64,000 nt of DNA from Terfezia claveryi. Its lineage: Eukaryota > Ascomycota > Pezizomycetes > Pezizales > Pezizaceae. The notes under the pieces are model-generated. The model had not been told where the DNA came from and ran no database searches. It saw only the letters and a program-made list of their open reading frames with translations. Location of the stretch: contig WHUX01000217.1 in NCBI GenBank assembly GCA_015179025.1, positions 23,267 through 87,266 of the forward strand. The letters are read 5' to 3'. Positions 13,151 through 24,145 of this stretch are shown piece by piece (position 1 is the first letter of the stretch; the number at the start of each line of letters is the position of its first letter). A program made the translations under genes and the position numbers.

Positions 13151-13202
13151 ACTAATAGCTATTAAGAATTAAACCAACATAGATAAAATCAAGGAACAAC
13201 CC

Positions 13203-13397
13203 TTGTCAAGACAGGTACCTGATTTCAGCAAGGTATTCATTAAGGCTAACGAACACCCCACACTGGCTTTAATTGACCTACAAATAAAGGGAGAAGACTT
13301 AATTAATTCTCAATTTGTACACTTATACAAAATACTAACTAAAAGTATAGAGAAGAAATTATTAAGTACAGCAATTAAAGGCTCAAAGGAACAATAG
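13203..13397 (+). pseudogene. A2 retroviral-type protease segment
   Basis: 64-codon open piece containing ALIDLQIKGEDLINSQF, which aligns by position with the aspartic protease start of gypsy Pol. The expected D-S/T-G active site reads D-L-Q-I-K-G here and in A5 and A0, so this lineage either uses a diverged motif or the motif has drifted in all copies. Followed by a GWDMIL-like segment before B2 interrupts at 13560. Confidence 0.55.
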
Positions 13398-13559
13398 ACA
13401 AAGTCTGTACTATTAAACTATATTGGAGAGGTTATGTAGAAGAACGAATGTTCTATATAGCTTATTTAACTGGATGGGATATAATTTTAGTGGAACCCAC
13501 TTTCAGCAAAGTAAAAGCAATAATCCTGGCCTATCAGGAACCAGTTACTATCTAACCAG

Positions 13560-14405
13560 TGTGGTAGAGAATAAGGAAGAGTAGGAAAAAGTTTGATTTT
13601 TGGGTTTTTTTTCATTTTTTTTTCATTATTTTATTTTTATTATTTATTTTATTGGTTTTCATTTATCAAGTGATTTAGGTATTTCAATGAATAGCATTGT
13701 TTTTAGTAATTTACTTATTAATGTTGACATCCGAACAAACTTGTTCGAGTATCAAATTAAAAAGACTGATAAGCTAGATAAGCAAGAGATTTGACAGTCG
13801 AATAGGCTTGTTCAGATGTCAAATAAGTAAGAGATTTGACAGTTGAATAGGCTTGTTCGGGTGTCAAATAAGGTGAAGATTTGACAGTCGAATAGAGTTG
13901 TTCAAGTGTCAAATAATATGAAGATTTGATAGTCAAACAGGCTTGTTTGGGTTTCGAATAAGCAAGAGAATTGACAGTTGAACAGGCTTATTCAGGTGTC
14001 AGAATAAGGGAAAGGTGAAGAAATAAGAGTCAAACAAGGTTGTTCGGGTGTCAAATAAGAGAGATGGGTATTAGTATGATGGTTAGTTCAAGGCAGAATT
14101 ACACAAAAGTTAGTCTTATTGTTGGATAATAATGTTATTATGACAGAAAGTAGAAGAATACAGTCGTTATAGTATTTTTATAGAAAAAATTGAAGGAGGC
14201 GAGAAGAATAGTGATCTTTAATATACGATTCTACTTTTGTAATCTCTCTATCTTTTCTTGTTTTCTAAGTTAGCAATACTATTGAAGCTCTTACTTGGTC
14301 CTTCAGTACATATTCTTTTATTAGGAATAAAGTGCCTTTATATTAGTCCCTTTAACCGGCTAGTTTATCACTAAATTGTTATCACCAAAAGGAAGAAAAA
14401 ACAAG
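13560..14405 (+). mobile_element. B2: 5' LTR/leader region of family-B gypsy
   Basis: Begins TGTGGTAGAGAATAAGG at 13560 directly after family-A pol sequence. It has a T-rich tract, the palindrome array (13793-14065) and a conserved leader to the gag ATG. Same order as B1, so the boundaries agree between copies. Confidence 0.65.
13793..14065 (+). repeat. Tandem 45-bp repeat with internal palindrome (B2)
   Basis: About six units of 45 bp; the first reads GACAGTCGAATAGGCTTG then TTCAGATGTCAAATAAG. The arms pair to a 10-12-bp imperfect hairpin in each unit. Units differ by transitions typical of RIP. Confidence 0.85.
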
Positions 14406-15910
14406 ATGGGGAGCCCCAAAAATGAAGCAGAAATGTATGAAGTCATAGGAATGGTTAGCAGGAAGCTTATTAAAATATCGTGGGAAAAATGGTTGTAGAT
14501 GACGATAGTATGGATACTAATAGAAATGTACAAAGACCTGAAGAGGATCTGAAATTTGGAGAGAAGAGAGGAATCAAAAATAAACAATGAAGAACAAGAA
14601 AAAGAATCAAAGTGATTCTTAAAGATGACAGAAAGAAGTGAATTTTCAAAATTGAATGACATAGTATCTAAGCTTAAGAGATAAGTAAGAAATAGAAGGA
14701 GAGCAGAACGACTAACAAGAAGAATTCCTATACAAGTGTATAGTTCTCAGTCCATAACCTATTCTTGTAGCGAAAAGCTAGAAAAGGTTTTAACCAAAAT
14801 TGACTCATTCCTAGACAAAATGTCTTCTGAAGAAGAGGGAGCCTATCATCAAGAGCCTAGAGAATGCTCAAAAGCGGCAGGGAAGTAAAAGGCGAGAGAA
14901 GGGAAAAATAGTCCTACAGTGCCTTATGAAGTTCAAATTACAACCTTGGGTCCAGTAGACTTTTATCCTTTACCTGGTCAGTAAAGGGCACCTTATTTCG
15001 ATGGAACAGATGTCTTTGATTTCCTTGCCAAATAGGATAATCTAACAGTTGAGTGGATAGAGGAGCAGAAGATAAAGAGAATTGTCCAATACTATGAGAA
15101 ATCAATTGGAAAATATCTCAAGACAATGAGGTCGTATAAGGAGAACAATTAGGATGAATTCAAGAAGCAACTATAGAAGGATTTCAGGGCCAGTGACTCA
15201 GAGTTAATAAGGATTACAGTAAAGGACTTGAGAAGGATAGTATTGGAAATGAGAAAGAAGGAAAATCCAAGTCCTAGTGACTACTGTTCATTTGTTATAG
15301 AATACAGTGAATAATCAGAAATGTCATTGGAGAAAAGAAGGTTGGATAAGTGGACTAGGATTACTTTATTCTTGCGAGCCTTCAAAATTTGTATAGGAGA
15401 TAAAATTTGCAGGAAGTATAAGATCGATCTAGAGAATTCCAACACACTTATAGATAAGTGGGAGGACGTCAAGCAAACTGTATTAGAATGGTCAAAGAAT
15501 GAAGAGTCGCAGATGACAACATTCTTTAGGGAAGAAAAAGATAAGATGGAATATGCAGAAACAGTACCTCAAGTTAAGATACTTAAGAATGATAGTAAGT
15601 ACAAGGAGGCAACGAAGGAAACGTAGAAGAAGCAAGAAAAGGCGGACCCTATAGATGAGATCGTCAACCAACTGAGAGATTTAAAACTACAGCACTTAAA
15701 AGCTCAGCAAAGTACTAGAGAGGAAGCAATCAAGCGAGATCTTGAGTTAGCAGATCTCAAGAAAATAGCCACAATGACTCCTAAGTTGCAACAACCACAA
15801 CAACTGTACAATCCCAATCAGTATAGGCAAAGAGATTATTAATCTAATACAGGAAATCAAGGTGGGTGACAAAGGTTTCGAGGATGTTTTTAGGATAGTA
15901 GAATGCATAG
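14406..15910 (+). pseudogene. B2 gag, family-B gypsy
   Basis: One frame from ATG 14406 to the C-like LTR at 15911, interrupted only by nonsense codons. Longest open stretch is 15321-15626. It contains the capsid-type segment (YFDGTDVFDFLAK; IGKYLKTMRSYKEN, about 14990-15150) and a Lys/Glu-rich coiled part, then Gln-rich sequence before where a nucleic-acid-binding region should start. Truncated by the insertion, so no pol. Confidence 0.7.
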
Positions 15911-16442
15911 TGAAACAACCGTTCCTTTGGCCTTTCTGAGAGTCAGACAGATTCCTGTCCGACTCTTGTTATTCTTGTTATTGTTATGTGTTTTCATTCG
16001 GTTGTCATTGTCTAGCGTTCTTCGTTGTCATTATCATTAGAAAGTCTATTAGGTCACTATGTATATATAGACCCCGGCTCTCGCACTCTTGTTGGATCCC
16101 CATCCAACGTCTTGTATACCAAATACAGGACCTTGCTTCCCTCCACGTCGGTGCATCTTCCTTGTGCACCCCCTTGCCTTGCCTTGTCTCTGTAGCCCCG
16201 CTGCCCACCTTGCAAACCTCCTGCCCTTGTCTCGCCTTGTCTCCACGCATCACACGCGGCACCCGCTTCCGCGTGTCTTCTGCCTCTCGTCTTCTGCCTC
16301 TCATCTCCTAATTCTTGTCTCCTGCCTCTTGCCCCCGTCCCAGCCTTCCCCTATTACACACGTAGCGTTCCTACGTATACGATCTCCTTGTCCACTGCCT
16401 AGGCGTACCTCTTGGTCGTCACGTCCCTCGAGCCTCGTTACA
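15911..16442 (+). mobile_element. C-like LTR (5' LTR of a truncated element)
   Basis: 532-bp GC-rich LTR from TGAAACAACCG to GTTACA inserted in B2 gag. The 3' third matches family C (CACACGTAGCGTTCCTACG hairpin, GGCGTACC...CTTGGTCG). It has its own 5' hairpin, GAGTCAGACAG-ATTC-CTGTCCGACTC, instead of the family-C palindromes. TATA box TATATATAG at about 16062. Overlapping ORFs here on both strands are shadows. Confidence 0.75.
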
Positions 16443-16478
16443 CTACGTTGGATCTTATCGACCAACTAGTACGCTGTC

Positions 16479-16732
16479 ATGTCCAGAATCCCTCCAACCG
16501 CTGTCAGGTTTCAAACCTGGAGGAGCTCTCCCATACCCTTAGGCTTGAATGAGCTGAATGCCTACCGTCGAGAAATTATCGACATCTTCGAGGCCATGGA
16601 TGCCATCGGGGCCGAACTGGGCAACAGCCTAGCTGTGGCTGAACAAAAATTAAGATCCGCCGACGAAGAGATCATGGTCCTCCAGACCGATCTCAACCAT
16701 CTGAATCTTGCCCTGGCCAACGAACGGACTAC
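16479..16732 (+). pseudogene. Truncated gag of the C-like element
   Basis: From ATG 16479 (SRIPPTAVRFQTWRSS), parallel to the start of C1 gag (SANIPLPTDRFAAWRATL), continuing as a heptad-rich acidic region (LGNSLAVAEQKLRSADEEI) until the minus-strand family-A LTR at 16733 cuts it off. Open throughout, so this element is younger than the surrounding A and B copies. Confidence 0.7.
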
Positions 16733-17361
16733 TGTAATGAATGGTACTAGACAGTATTCAATTAGTACCGTTTATACAATCTATATCCGTGGGCATGGAC
16801 GTTTGTGTATTTCGGTTCTGCTGAGGTAAGACCTCAGAAGGGTAGGGAGATTACTATGTGGGATGTTTCCGAAGGGAACAGTAATTAACTGGTGTAATCT
16901 ATCTTATATGATTTGTACTATCTAAGCTATATGATCTTGATCTGATTGGAATATAGGCTTGCTTGCTCTGTGTGCTTGCTTCTTGTCTTCTGTGGATTCT
17001 AGAGGGAATCCAGCGGCCTATTTATACTCCTTTGAGATCTGATGACTAAAGAAATAAATACAATAAAGGGTGGCATACCAGAAGGTGGTGCGCTGTACAA
17101 AAAGGAGTCATGTGCCCATAGTAATGAGTCACATGCCTTAAACAGAGGTCACGCGGCCATAATGAGGGTGTCTTCATATGGCAAGTGCCATGGAACTTCC
17201 AATGACAAATTCCGCATACTATGGACACTTATAAAGCAATAGGAGTTGGTAGAAGGCTAGTCCTTCAACCGAGAGCTTAGTTACATAACATAGTAGTAAT
17301 ATAGGAAATACAAAAGTATATAATCAATTATATAAGCAATGAAATAACGTTCTCCATTACA
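16733..17361 (-). mobile_element. Family-A 3' LTR (A3)
   Basis: 629-bp LTR in reverse orientation, TGTAATGAATGG...CTCCATTACA on the plus strand, preceded in element sense by the polypurine tract GTGGGGAAG. Inserted in the gag of the C-like element. Less AT-rich than A0-A2, so it is younger or escaped RIP. Confidence 0.9.
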
Positions 17362-17389
17362 CTTCCCCACATAGAAGGATTTCCTATTC

Positions 17390-18263
17390 TTACTTCTTTT
17401 GCTCTGCCATATTGGTTTCCATACATCCTAAGATTTGATGCATTGTTAATACATTAGCATTAACATGAATATCCTTAGTGTTTCCTTGACTCATGATTCT
17501 ATCTCGTTCTTATTGGATGAGAGTTTGGGTCTCATCTCTGGTTCATGGTCCTTGTTTTCCTTTAGTCCTTCGACGTCTCTTGAATGTATCTTCCATGCTT
17601 CCGGTCGTCCAGAAGTCTTGAAGAATTTCGGTAGTGATATCCTTGGCATTTACCCAGAAATCATATTTAGGAGAATATCCTAGCCATCTGACCTTATATT
17701 GTCTTTCTCCAGTTTGAGGAGCTGTTCTGAATTCTAATACCTTTTCAACTTCATAACGATCATCTTGAATTGGTCCTGGTCCCTGAGATTGTCTGTGAGG
17801 GAACTGGGTAGGATCGTTTTTATAGTAAGGTTTGAGTTTGCTGATATAAAAAGTATTATATATGAGGTGGAGGTCAAGTTGACTGGATAGGTCTAGGCTG
17901 TAGTTGTTACATTTCCGATTACTAGAAATAATGGGAAATGGGCCTAGCCATTTTGGTTTGAGTTTGGGTGAGACATTCGATAGGTTGATGTTTTCTGAGG
18001 AAAGCATAACTTGTTGTCCTACTGAAAATTTGGCTGTATTGAGTAGTCATTTGTTCGCTTGAGATGCTTGAGTCATCTTGGCATCAAATTGGTTTTTAGA
18101 TGTTACCTCATGACGTTTGTTTGCTGGTACATATGCATTAATGGGGTATGGGAGTATCGATATACCAAGATGTGCATTAAATCCAAATAGTATGGAAAAG
18201 GGACTATTCTGTCTAGGGGTGTTATACCTAGAGTTAAGTTTCAACTGTATCTCTGGTAGATTC
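17390..18263 (-). pseudogene. A3 integrase C-terminus with chromodomain
   Basis: Minus-strand pol 3' end: GPY/F-like module (KPKWLGPFPIISSNRK), then a chromodomain (YEVEKVLEFRT...YKVRWLGYSPKYDFW), then a basic tail (KRRRRTKGK) and a stop near 17391, 30 bp from the LTR. Chromodomains on gypsy integrases direct insertion to heterochromatin. A one-stop break separates 18047-18277 from 17543-18007. Interrupted at 18264 by Copia sequence. Near-identical to 62170-63854. Confidence 0.8.
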
Positions 18264-18680
18264 TGTAGTAGAAGCACTATTGTGTGATTGTCTTATCTCA
18301 TTCCCCTTGTTCATCCGTGATGATGCTCGACATGATGGTTCCCCTAGGTTTCAACCTTATGGGTCCTGCTAGTATCAATATCCACATGTGGTAGTGTTGT
18401 CATAGCTAGCTGACCTAATCCTCCCACACACTGCGTTGTATATGCATATGTATAATGCTTTCACCTCCCCCCAATGCATTGTTCTTAAATAAACTGAAGA
18501 AACATATAACAATAGCAGACTCAGTATTAATAATAGTAAGAGAGAAAACAACCACGTAGTGTTCTTATCTAAACCGAAGAAACAACAATAGCCAACGCAG
18601 TATCAATAGATAATAATAGTCAGAAAAAGAGACAGCCCATGTGATATTCTATCCCACTGATAAAGACAGATACCTCATTT
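18264..18680 (-). mobile_element. Copia 3' LTR and 3' untranslated region
   Basis: Between the Copia stop and the family-A junction. In element sense a GGGGGGAGG polypurine tract near 18470 is followed by TGAAAGCATTATAC, the likely LTR start; the far edge is at 18264 in A3 integrase. Upstream of the tract, a unit of about 80 bp (GTTCTTA..AAACTGAAGAAAC) occurs twice (about 18480-18630). Only one LTR is present. Confidence 0.5.
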
Positions 18681-19800
18681 TCATTCTATTTCCTTTGTCT
18701 TCTCTTGATCAACCTCCCCCATTTCTTCACCAGAAATTACTTCTATTGTCTCCATTCGACACTTTTTTGCAGGTTGGTCCATATGGTCTTTCCGGAGATA
18801 TTTGTGTAGCTGATTGTTGCTAGGAAAAAACGTACTGCATGTCAGACATGTATGGAATGTTGGGTCAATTCCTAGTTTCTTTGCATGTTTTGTGAACATT
18901 TCTCATGATAGAGGCTTTGTGAAAATATCCGCTACCCGATCGTTTGTCGGAATCCAGTTTACTTTTATGATGCCTTCATTTGCCTTGCTTGTGACGAATC
19001 GTTGTCGGATTTCGATATGTTTTATTCAGTTATTCATAGTTATCCCGTTTGCTAGACCTGGTTCTTGTAAGCAAGGTTTTCATCATATTTGTGTATTAAA
19101 AGTAATTGTAAAAGTCAATGTGTTTTAAGCTCAGTGTTTTAAAAGTAATCATAGTAAAAGTCATAAAAGTGAGTTCTTTCTTGTATCCGTATTTTAAAAG
19201 TTATAAAAGTAAAAGTGATTCAGTACCATTTGCATTTTCATTATCGCCTATCATTTTGACAGGTTTGATAAATTCAAAAGTCAAGTCTTCAAAGATATTC
19301 TGTAGCCAACAAACGTCTCTAGTAGCTTCCGTGGCTGCTATATATTCGGCATCGGTCGTCGATAGTGAAATAGCTTTGTGTTTGCGGGATTTCCATAGTA
19401 TGAGATATGCGCCATAGAATAGTATGTAGCCGAAAGTGCTTCTTCTGTCATCGGAGTCATCCGCCCAACTGGCATCGAAATAAGCTGATACTGCAGGATT
19501 CTCTTCTGACAGCCATAGTTGCAATTTGACCTTCATTGTTGCCTTAGCATAGCGGAAGATATATTTAACGGCCGTGAGGTGTTTTGCCATTGGTTTTTCT
19601 GCGTATTGAGCCACCTTGCCTACTGCGTATGCTAGGTCTGGTCTAGTACAATTCATTAGGTACCCTAGAGCTCCTACCAGTGCTTGATATAGTCGTTTTG
19701 CTTGATCTGAAAGAATATTGGTATCTGTATCTTTTGCTTTCACTAGGTTGTCCCCTTGAAATGGTACTGATACTGGGTTCAAGTCAGACCAGTTGAATTT
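18681..19800 (-). pseudogene. Copia RT end and RNase H with C-terminal C2H2 finger
   Basis: Minus strand. N-terminal part aligns with Ty1/copia RT end and RNase H: YLMNCTRPDLAYAVG, SWADDSDDRRSTFGY, AISLSTTDAEYIAA, GDNENA, then NRIKHIEIR-like and DRVADIFTKPLS. The chain then runs directly into FHTCLTCSTFFPSNNQLHK followed by YLRKDH, a C2H2 zinc finger whose first His aligns with Tyr (CAC to TAC would explain it), and ends about 35 residues later. About 150 bp of simple AAAAGT-rich sequence (19075-19230) is inserted within RNase H, and a TGA follows KPLS. The N-terminal half of RT, integrase and gag are absent. Confidence 0.75.
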
Positions 19801-19816
19801 CTCGAGTATTGACTTT

Positions 19817-19970
19817 AGTATCTCCAGGAGATACTGGGAGATACCAGGAGATACATAGGAGACATCCAGGAGACATCCAGGAGACACAAAAGACACAAAA
19901 GATATAAGAGACAACCTTGTCTTCTGGAGACACCACCTGGCGTCCTGATGCCACTTTTTTCTTGCTGATG
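19817..19970. mobile_element. E2: truncated CATCAG element with GTCTCC repeats
   Basis: Matches the first 150 bp of E1 in reverse orientation, ending GCCACTTTTTTCTTGCTGATG at 19970. Its interior is GGAGAC repeats. The other terminus is missing: the sequence passes directly into Copia RT. Lies at the junction of the Copia and gypsy D fragments. Confidence 0.7.
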
Positions 19971-20293
19971 TAGCAGTATATCCTGAACTAACTATCTTTG
20001 ATGATTTTGTTACTGTATGTCAATATCTTGATACCTGACAATGAGCTTTACAGTCATAGTTTGCTAATTGCCTTATAACTTCTAATCTCCATACTAACCC
20101 AACATCTTGTTCTATATTAAACTCTCCTATGGCACCAACTGTTACTATATCTATAGCAACAGGAATACATGCAGGACCAATGGATGTTTCAACTGTATGA
20201 AAGAAGATATCTCCAAAGGAACCAGCCAAATACTTGGCAGAAGGCTATTGCTATTATTGTAGTGAATTAAGTCATGGAGTAAAGACTTGTTCT
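19971..20293 (+). pseudogene. Gypsy D gag C-terminus with zinc knuckle
   Basis: The end of gag contains a complete CX2CX4HX4C zinc knuckle (CYYC-SELS-H-GVKT-C, 20249-20290) immediately before the stop. The frame is minus one relative to the following pol frame, the usual gypsy arrangement. The upstream gag is lost at the E2 junction. Confidence 0.65.
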
Positions 20294-23200
20294 TAAACCC
20301 AATGTTGTCCTATTCAGGTAGCAGAAGCTACTATACACAAACCAACTCCATCAACACTAAAAAAATAGCCTCACTTCAGCAGGATGGTACTAATGTAAGG
20401 CCATTGAAATCTTCTCTCTATATTTCTAGTTTATTATTATGCTCCATATTAGAAGAAGAATTAGAAGGAAATCATCTAGTAGTTACTTATGACATAAAAG
20501 ATGAAAATAACCTCATTCCTACATATGTACTTATAGATTGTAGAGCTATAGGGTATACATTTATAGATCAAGATTTTACGAGCCATCATAAACTTCCATT
20601 ATATGAACTAAGAAAACCTCGAATACTAGAAATAATCGATAGATGACTAATTGAATCCAGAATTATCACTTAAATGACAAAAATACAAATGACCATTGGG
20701 TAATACTATGAACAACTATTCTTATTTGTAACTAAACTTGAATATCACCTCTTAGTATTGAGAATACCTTGGCTTGGCCATCATGATATCAGTATCTAAT
20801 TCATATGAAATACAATTACCTTTGGTTCTAAATATTGTATACAATACTACTGTTAAAAACCCTTATCAATTACTAGAATTTCTATACTGATTCTACAAGG
20901 ACCTCAAATTACTATAATAGCTGGCTCTACGTTCAATAGACAAATCAAAAAAGGGAAAAGGATAGAACAACCCTACCGGTTCACTATTTACAACCTCTAT
21001 CAAGCTCTCAAGCTAGCCAAACCAGAACTTCACAGTGAAGATGATAAAATAAAAGAACTCCTTCCCACAGAATACCATAAATATTTACCCCTCTTCAAGA
21101 AAGCCGTTATAGAAGTACTTCCACCCCACCAACCCTATAATCACAAAATTCTACTAAAAGAAGTAGTTACACTACTATTCGGACCTCTATATTCCCTATC
21201 CAAACTAGAACTACAAGCCCTTAAAGAATGGATAGATGAAAACCTCTCAAAAGGATTCATATGTACTTCATCATCACCTATAGGAGCACCTATATTATTT
21301 GTCAAGAAAAAAGATGGGTCATTACACTTATGTATTGATTATTAGGGACTAAATGATAGTACCATTAAGAACCAATATCTATTGCCTTTGATATGTGAAA
21401 CATGCACCAGACTATCAAAAGTTTGTTACTATATAATGCTAGATATACAATCTGTATACAACCTCATCACAATGGCAAAAGGGGAGTAATGGAAAATAGC
21501 ATTTTTAATATATTACGGCCTATTTGAAACACTCGTCATACCATTCGGCCTTACAAATACCCTAGCCAGTTCCCAACATTTCATTAATGATATCCTCTAC
21601 TCATTTCTAGATAATTTCTATATAACTTACTTAGGCAATATTTTAATATATAGCAATATACTAGAAGAATATAGACACCACATATCAAAGGTATTAGAAG
21701 TACTACCAAAAGCCAGACTATACCTAAAACTAGAAAAATGTGAATTCTATAAAACAAAAGTACAATATTTCCACCTAATAATATCCAAAAATAGTATACA
21801 AATGGAACCTACAAAAATCAAAGCTATTATTGACTGAGAATTCCCAATTAACTTATATGATGCCAGATCTATCTTAGGATTCACTAATTTCTATCAACGG
21901 TTTATTAAAGATTTTGTCTCTATAGTAGCACCTATAGTAAAGCTTACTACCAATAATACACCATGGAAATGGGATAATGAATATAAATCCATATTCCAAT
22001 ACCTTAAAAAAGCAATTACTATTGCTTCCATCCTCTAACATTTCGACCCAAACAATAAAATACTCATAGAAGCTGATGCCTCTAACTACGTTTCTGCTGT
22101 AATACTATTACAATACGATAAGAATAGAATACTATATCCCATAGCATACTTTTTAAAGAAATATTCTCCAACTGAAGGCAACTACAAAATATATAATAAA
22201 GAATTAATAGTAATTGTATAATACTTCAAAGAATAGAAACCAGAACTAGAATCCACCATATATCCCATTAAAGTACTCTCAGACTATAGAAATCTGAAAT
22301 ATTTCATATCTACAAAACTATTAAATAGATACTAAGCTAGATAGTCAGAGTATTTATTCTGCTTTAACTTCAAGATAATCTACCAACCAGAAAAATCCAC
22401 TAGAAAACTGGATGCCCTCACAAGAATGTCAGGAGACTTTCCTAAAGAAAGGGATAAACATATATAATTCTAATATCAAGTGGTATTAAAACTCTATAAC
22501 CTGGCAATAAATACAATGATGGAAGAGAGCTAATCTATTGAGGACTTGTTCCAACAGGGATTTGCAATTGATCTAGTGCTACAGGAAATATTGAAGAAAC
22601 TTCAACAGGGATAAAAACAATTAAAGGATATCTCATTAGTAGAATGCAAAGAGGATAATAGCAAGGTGAGATTTCGGGGAAAAATTTACATACTAAACTA
22701 TAATCCTCTGAAGCTACAATTAATTGAAGATTACTATATAACTCCAATAGCAGGACATCTAAGGCGTTCTAAAACTATAGAATTATTATTGCGACTATAC
22801 TATTGGCTACAAATGTATAAAGAAGTAGATCATTATATTTGCAATTGTCATCCTTATTAATGATCAAAAATATCATGACATACTCCTTTCGGAATCCTAT
22901 AACCATTATCAATACCAAAAGAGACTTGGTAAGACATTTAAATAGATTTCATTATGGAACTACCTTGATCAAATGGATATAATTCAATTCTAGTAATAGT
23001 TTGCCAGTTGACAAAATTGCGCCACTTTATATCTTGTTGGGATACTACTACAGCTGAAAAACTAGTAGATATTTATGTAAGATATGTTTTCCGACTTTAT
23101 AGTTTATCTAAAACAATCATTTGGGATAGAGGAATACAATTTATTACAAAATTCTGGAAGACATTATGTCAAATCCTTCAGGTGAAGTCATTAGTTTCAA

Positions 23201-24040
23201 GCATATTCTACCCACAAACTGATGGTCAAACAGAACAGATAAGTGCTATACTAGAATAGTACCTATGTATATATATTAATTATCTGTAAGACGATTAGGA
23301 AAATTAGCTTTATCTAGCTGAATTTGCATCAAATAAACAAGTATTGGAAATGATAGGGGTATCCCCATTCTTTAATAACTACAGTGGAAATCCACAGCAG
23401 CAATTTGATTTGTCAATTATACCAAATGAATAAGGAGAATGGAATGCTATAAAATTAGCCACAAAGATAAAAAAACTCACAGAACATCTGCAATATGAAA
23501 TGGCAAGAGCTTAAGCAAAGTAACAAAAACAAGTAGACAAATGACAGAAACTAGAACTCACATTCAAAGAAGGAGATTTAGTATGGTTTAATATACAACA
23601 CGTTACTACACAATAACCAATTAAGAAGTTAGATTATAAATATAAAGGACTATACAAGATATTGAAAGTCATATTCTTATATACCTATGAACTTAACTTT
23701 CTACCTACAATTCAATATCATTGGATTTAGTATGTCTCACTCCTGAAGCTTACAGATAATAATTCTCTACTTAGGCAGAAGAATTTTCCATCTCCACTCA
23801 TCATAATTGATAATGAAGAAGAATGATATATAGAAGAAATTCTAGATTTATAGATATGATAGAAAAAACTCTAATATTTAATCAAATGGGTGGGTCACAA
23901 TAACTTAGGCTGGGAACCAGCTATTAATATTAATAAATTTAAAGCTATTGATCAATTTTACGCTCGGTACCTCAACAAGACAAGACTCTTACCCAAAAAT
24001 ACTACTAGTTAAAGCCTTAGAGGACTTCAGCCTTAAGGGG
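20287..24040 (+). pseudogene. Gypsy D pol (PR-RT-RH-INT-chromodomain), RIP-degraded
   Basis: A single frame can be followed for about 3.7 kb. Protease YVLIDCRAIGYTFID near 20520; RT from about 21220 (GAPILFVKKKDGSLHLCIDY; the catalytic YLDD is now YLGN near 21630); RNase H (LIEADASNYVSA, 22065) to [11 protein letters not shown] (22410); integrase with CNCHPY zinc remnant (22845), SCWDTT, WDRGIQFITKFW and QTDGQTEQ (23215); then a chromodomain-like end (YLIKWVGHNNLGWEP, 23875). Broken by dozens of TAG/TAA stops with almost no indels. Nearest relative in the window is family C. Confidence 0.8.
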
Positions 24041-24047
24041 GGGATAC

Positions 24048-24140
24048 TGTCATAGGCTATATTATAGAACTTTGTCATAAACTTTGTCATCAATTCTATT
24101 ATAACTTTGTCATGAACTTTGTCATGAATTCTATTATAAC
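24048..24140 (+). mobile_element. Gypsy D 3' LTR, first part
   Basis: A polypurine tract AAGGGGGGGATA is followed by CTGTCATAGGC, the LTR start. The LTR contains repeats of AACTTTGTCATGAATTC. It is split by the insertion of C1; the rest resumes at 30324. Confidence 0.7.
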
Positions 24141-24145
24141 TTTAT
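24141..24145. repeat. Target-site duplication TTTAT, left
   Basis: TTTAT directly before the C1 5' LTR, identical to 30319-30323 directly after the 3' LTR. Joining across gives CTTTATCATGAAC, which continues the repeats of the D LTR. Confidence 0.9.

Noticed and set aside
15988..16469. Overlapping ORFs of 65-126 codons in GC-rich sequence
   Set aside because: All lie inside the C-like LTR; similar ORFs recur in the C1 LTRs (24236-24838, 29803-30440) as shadows.
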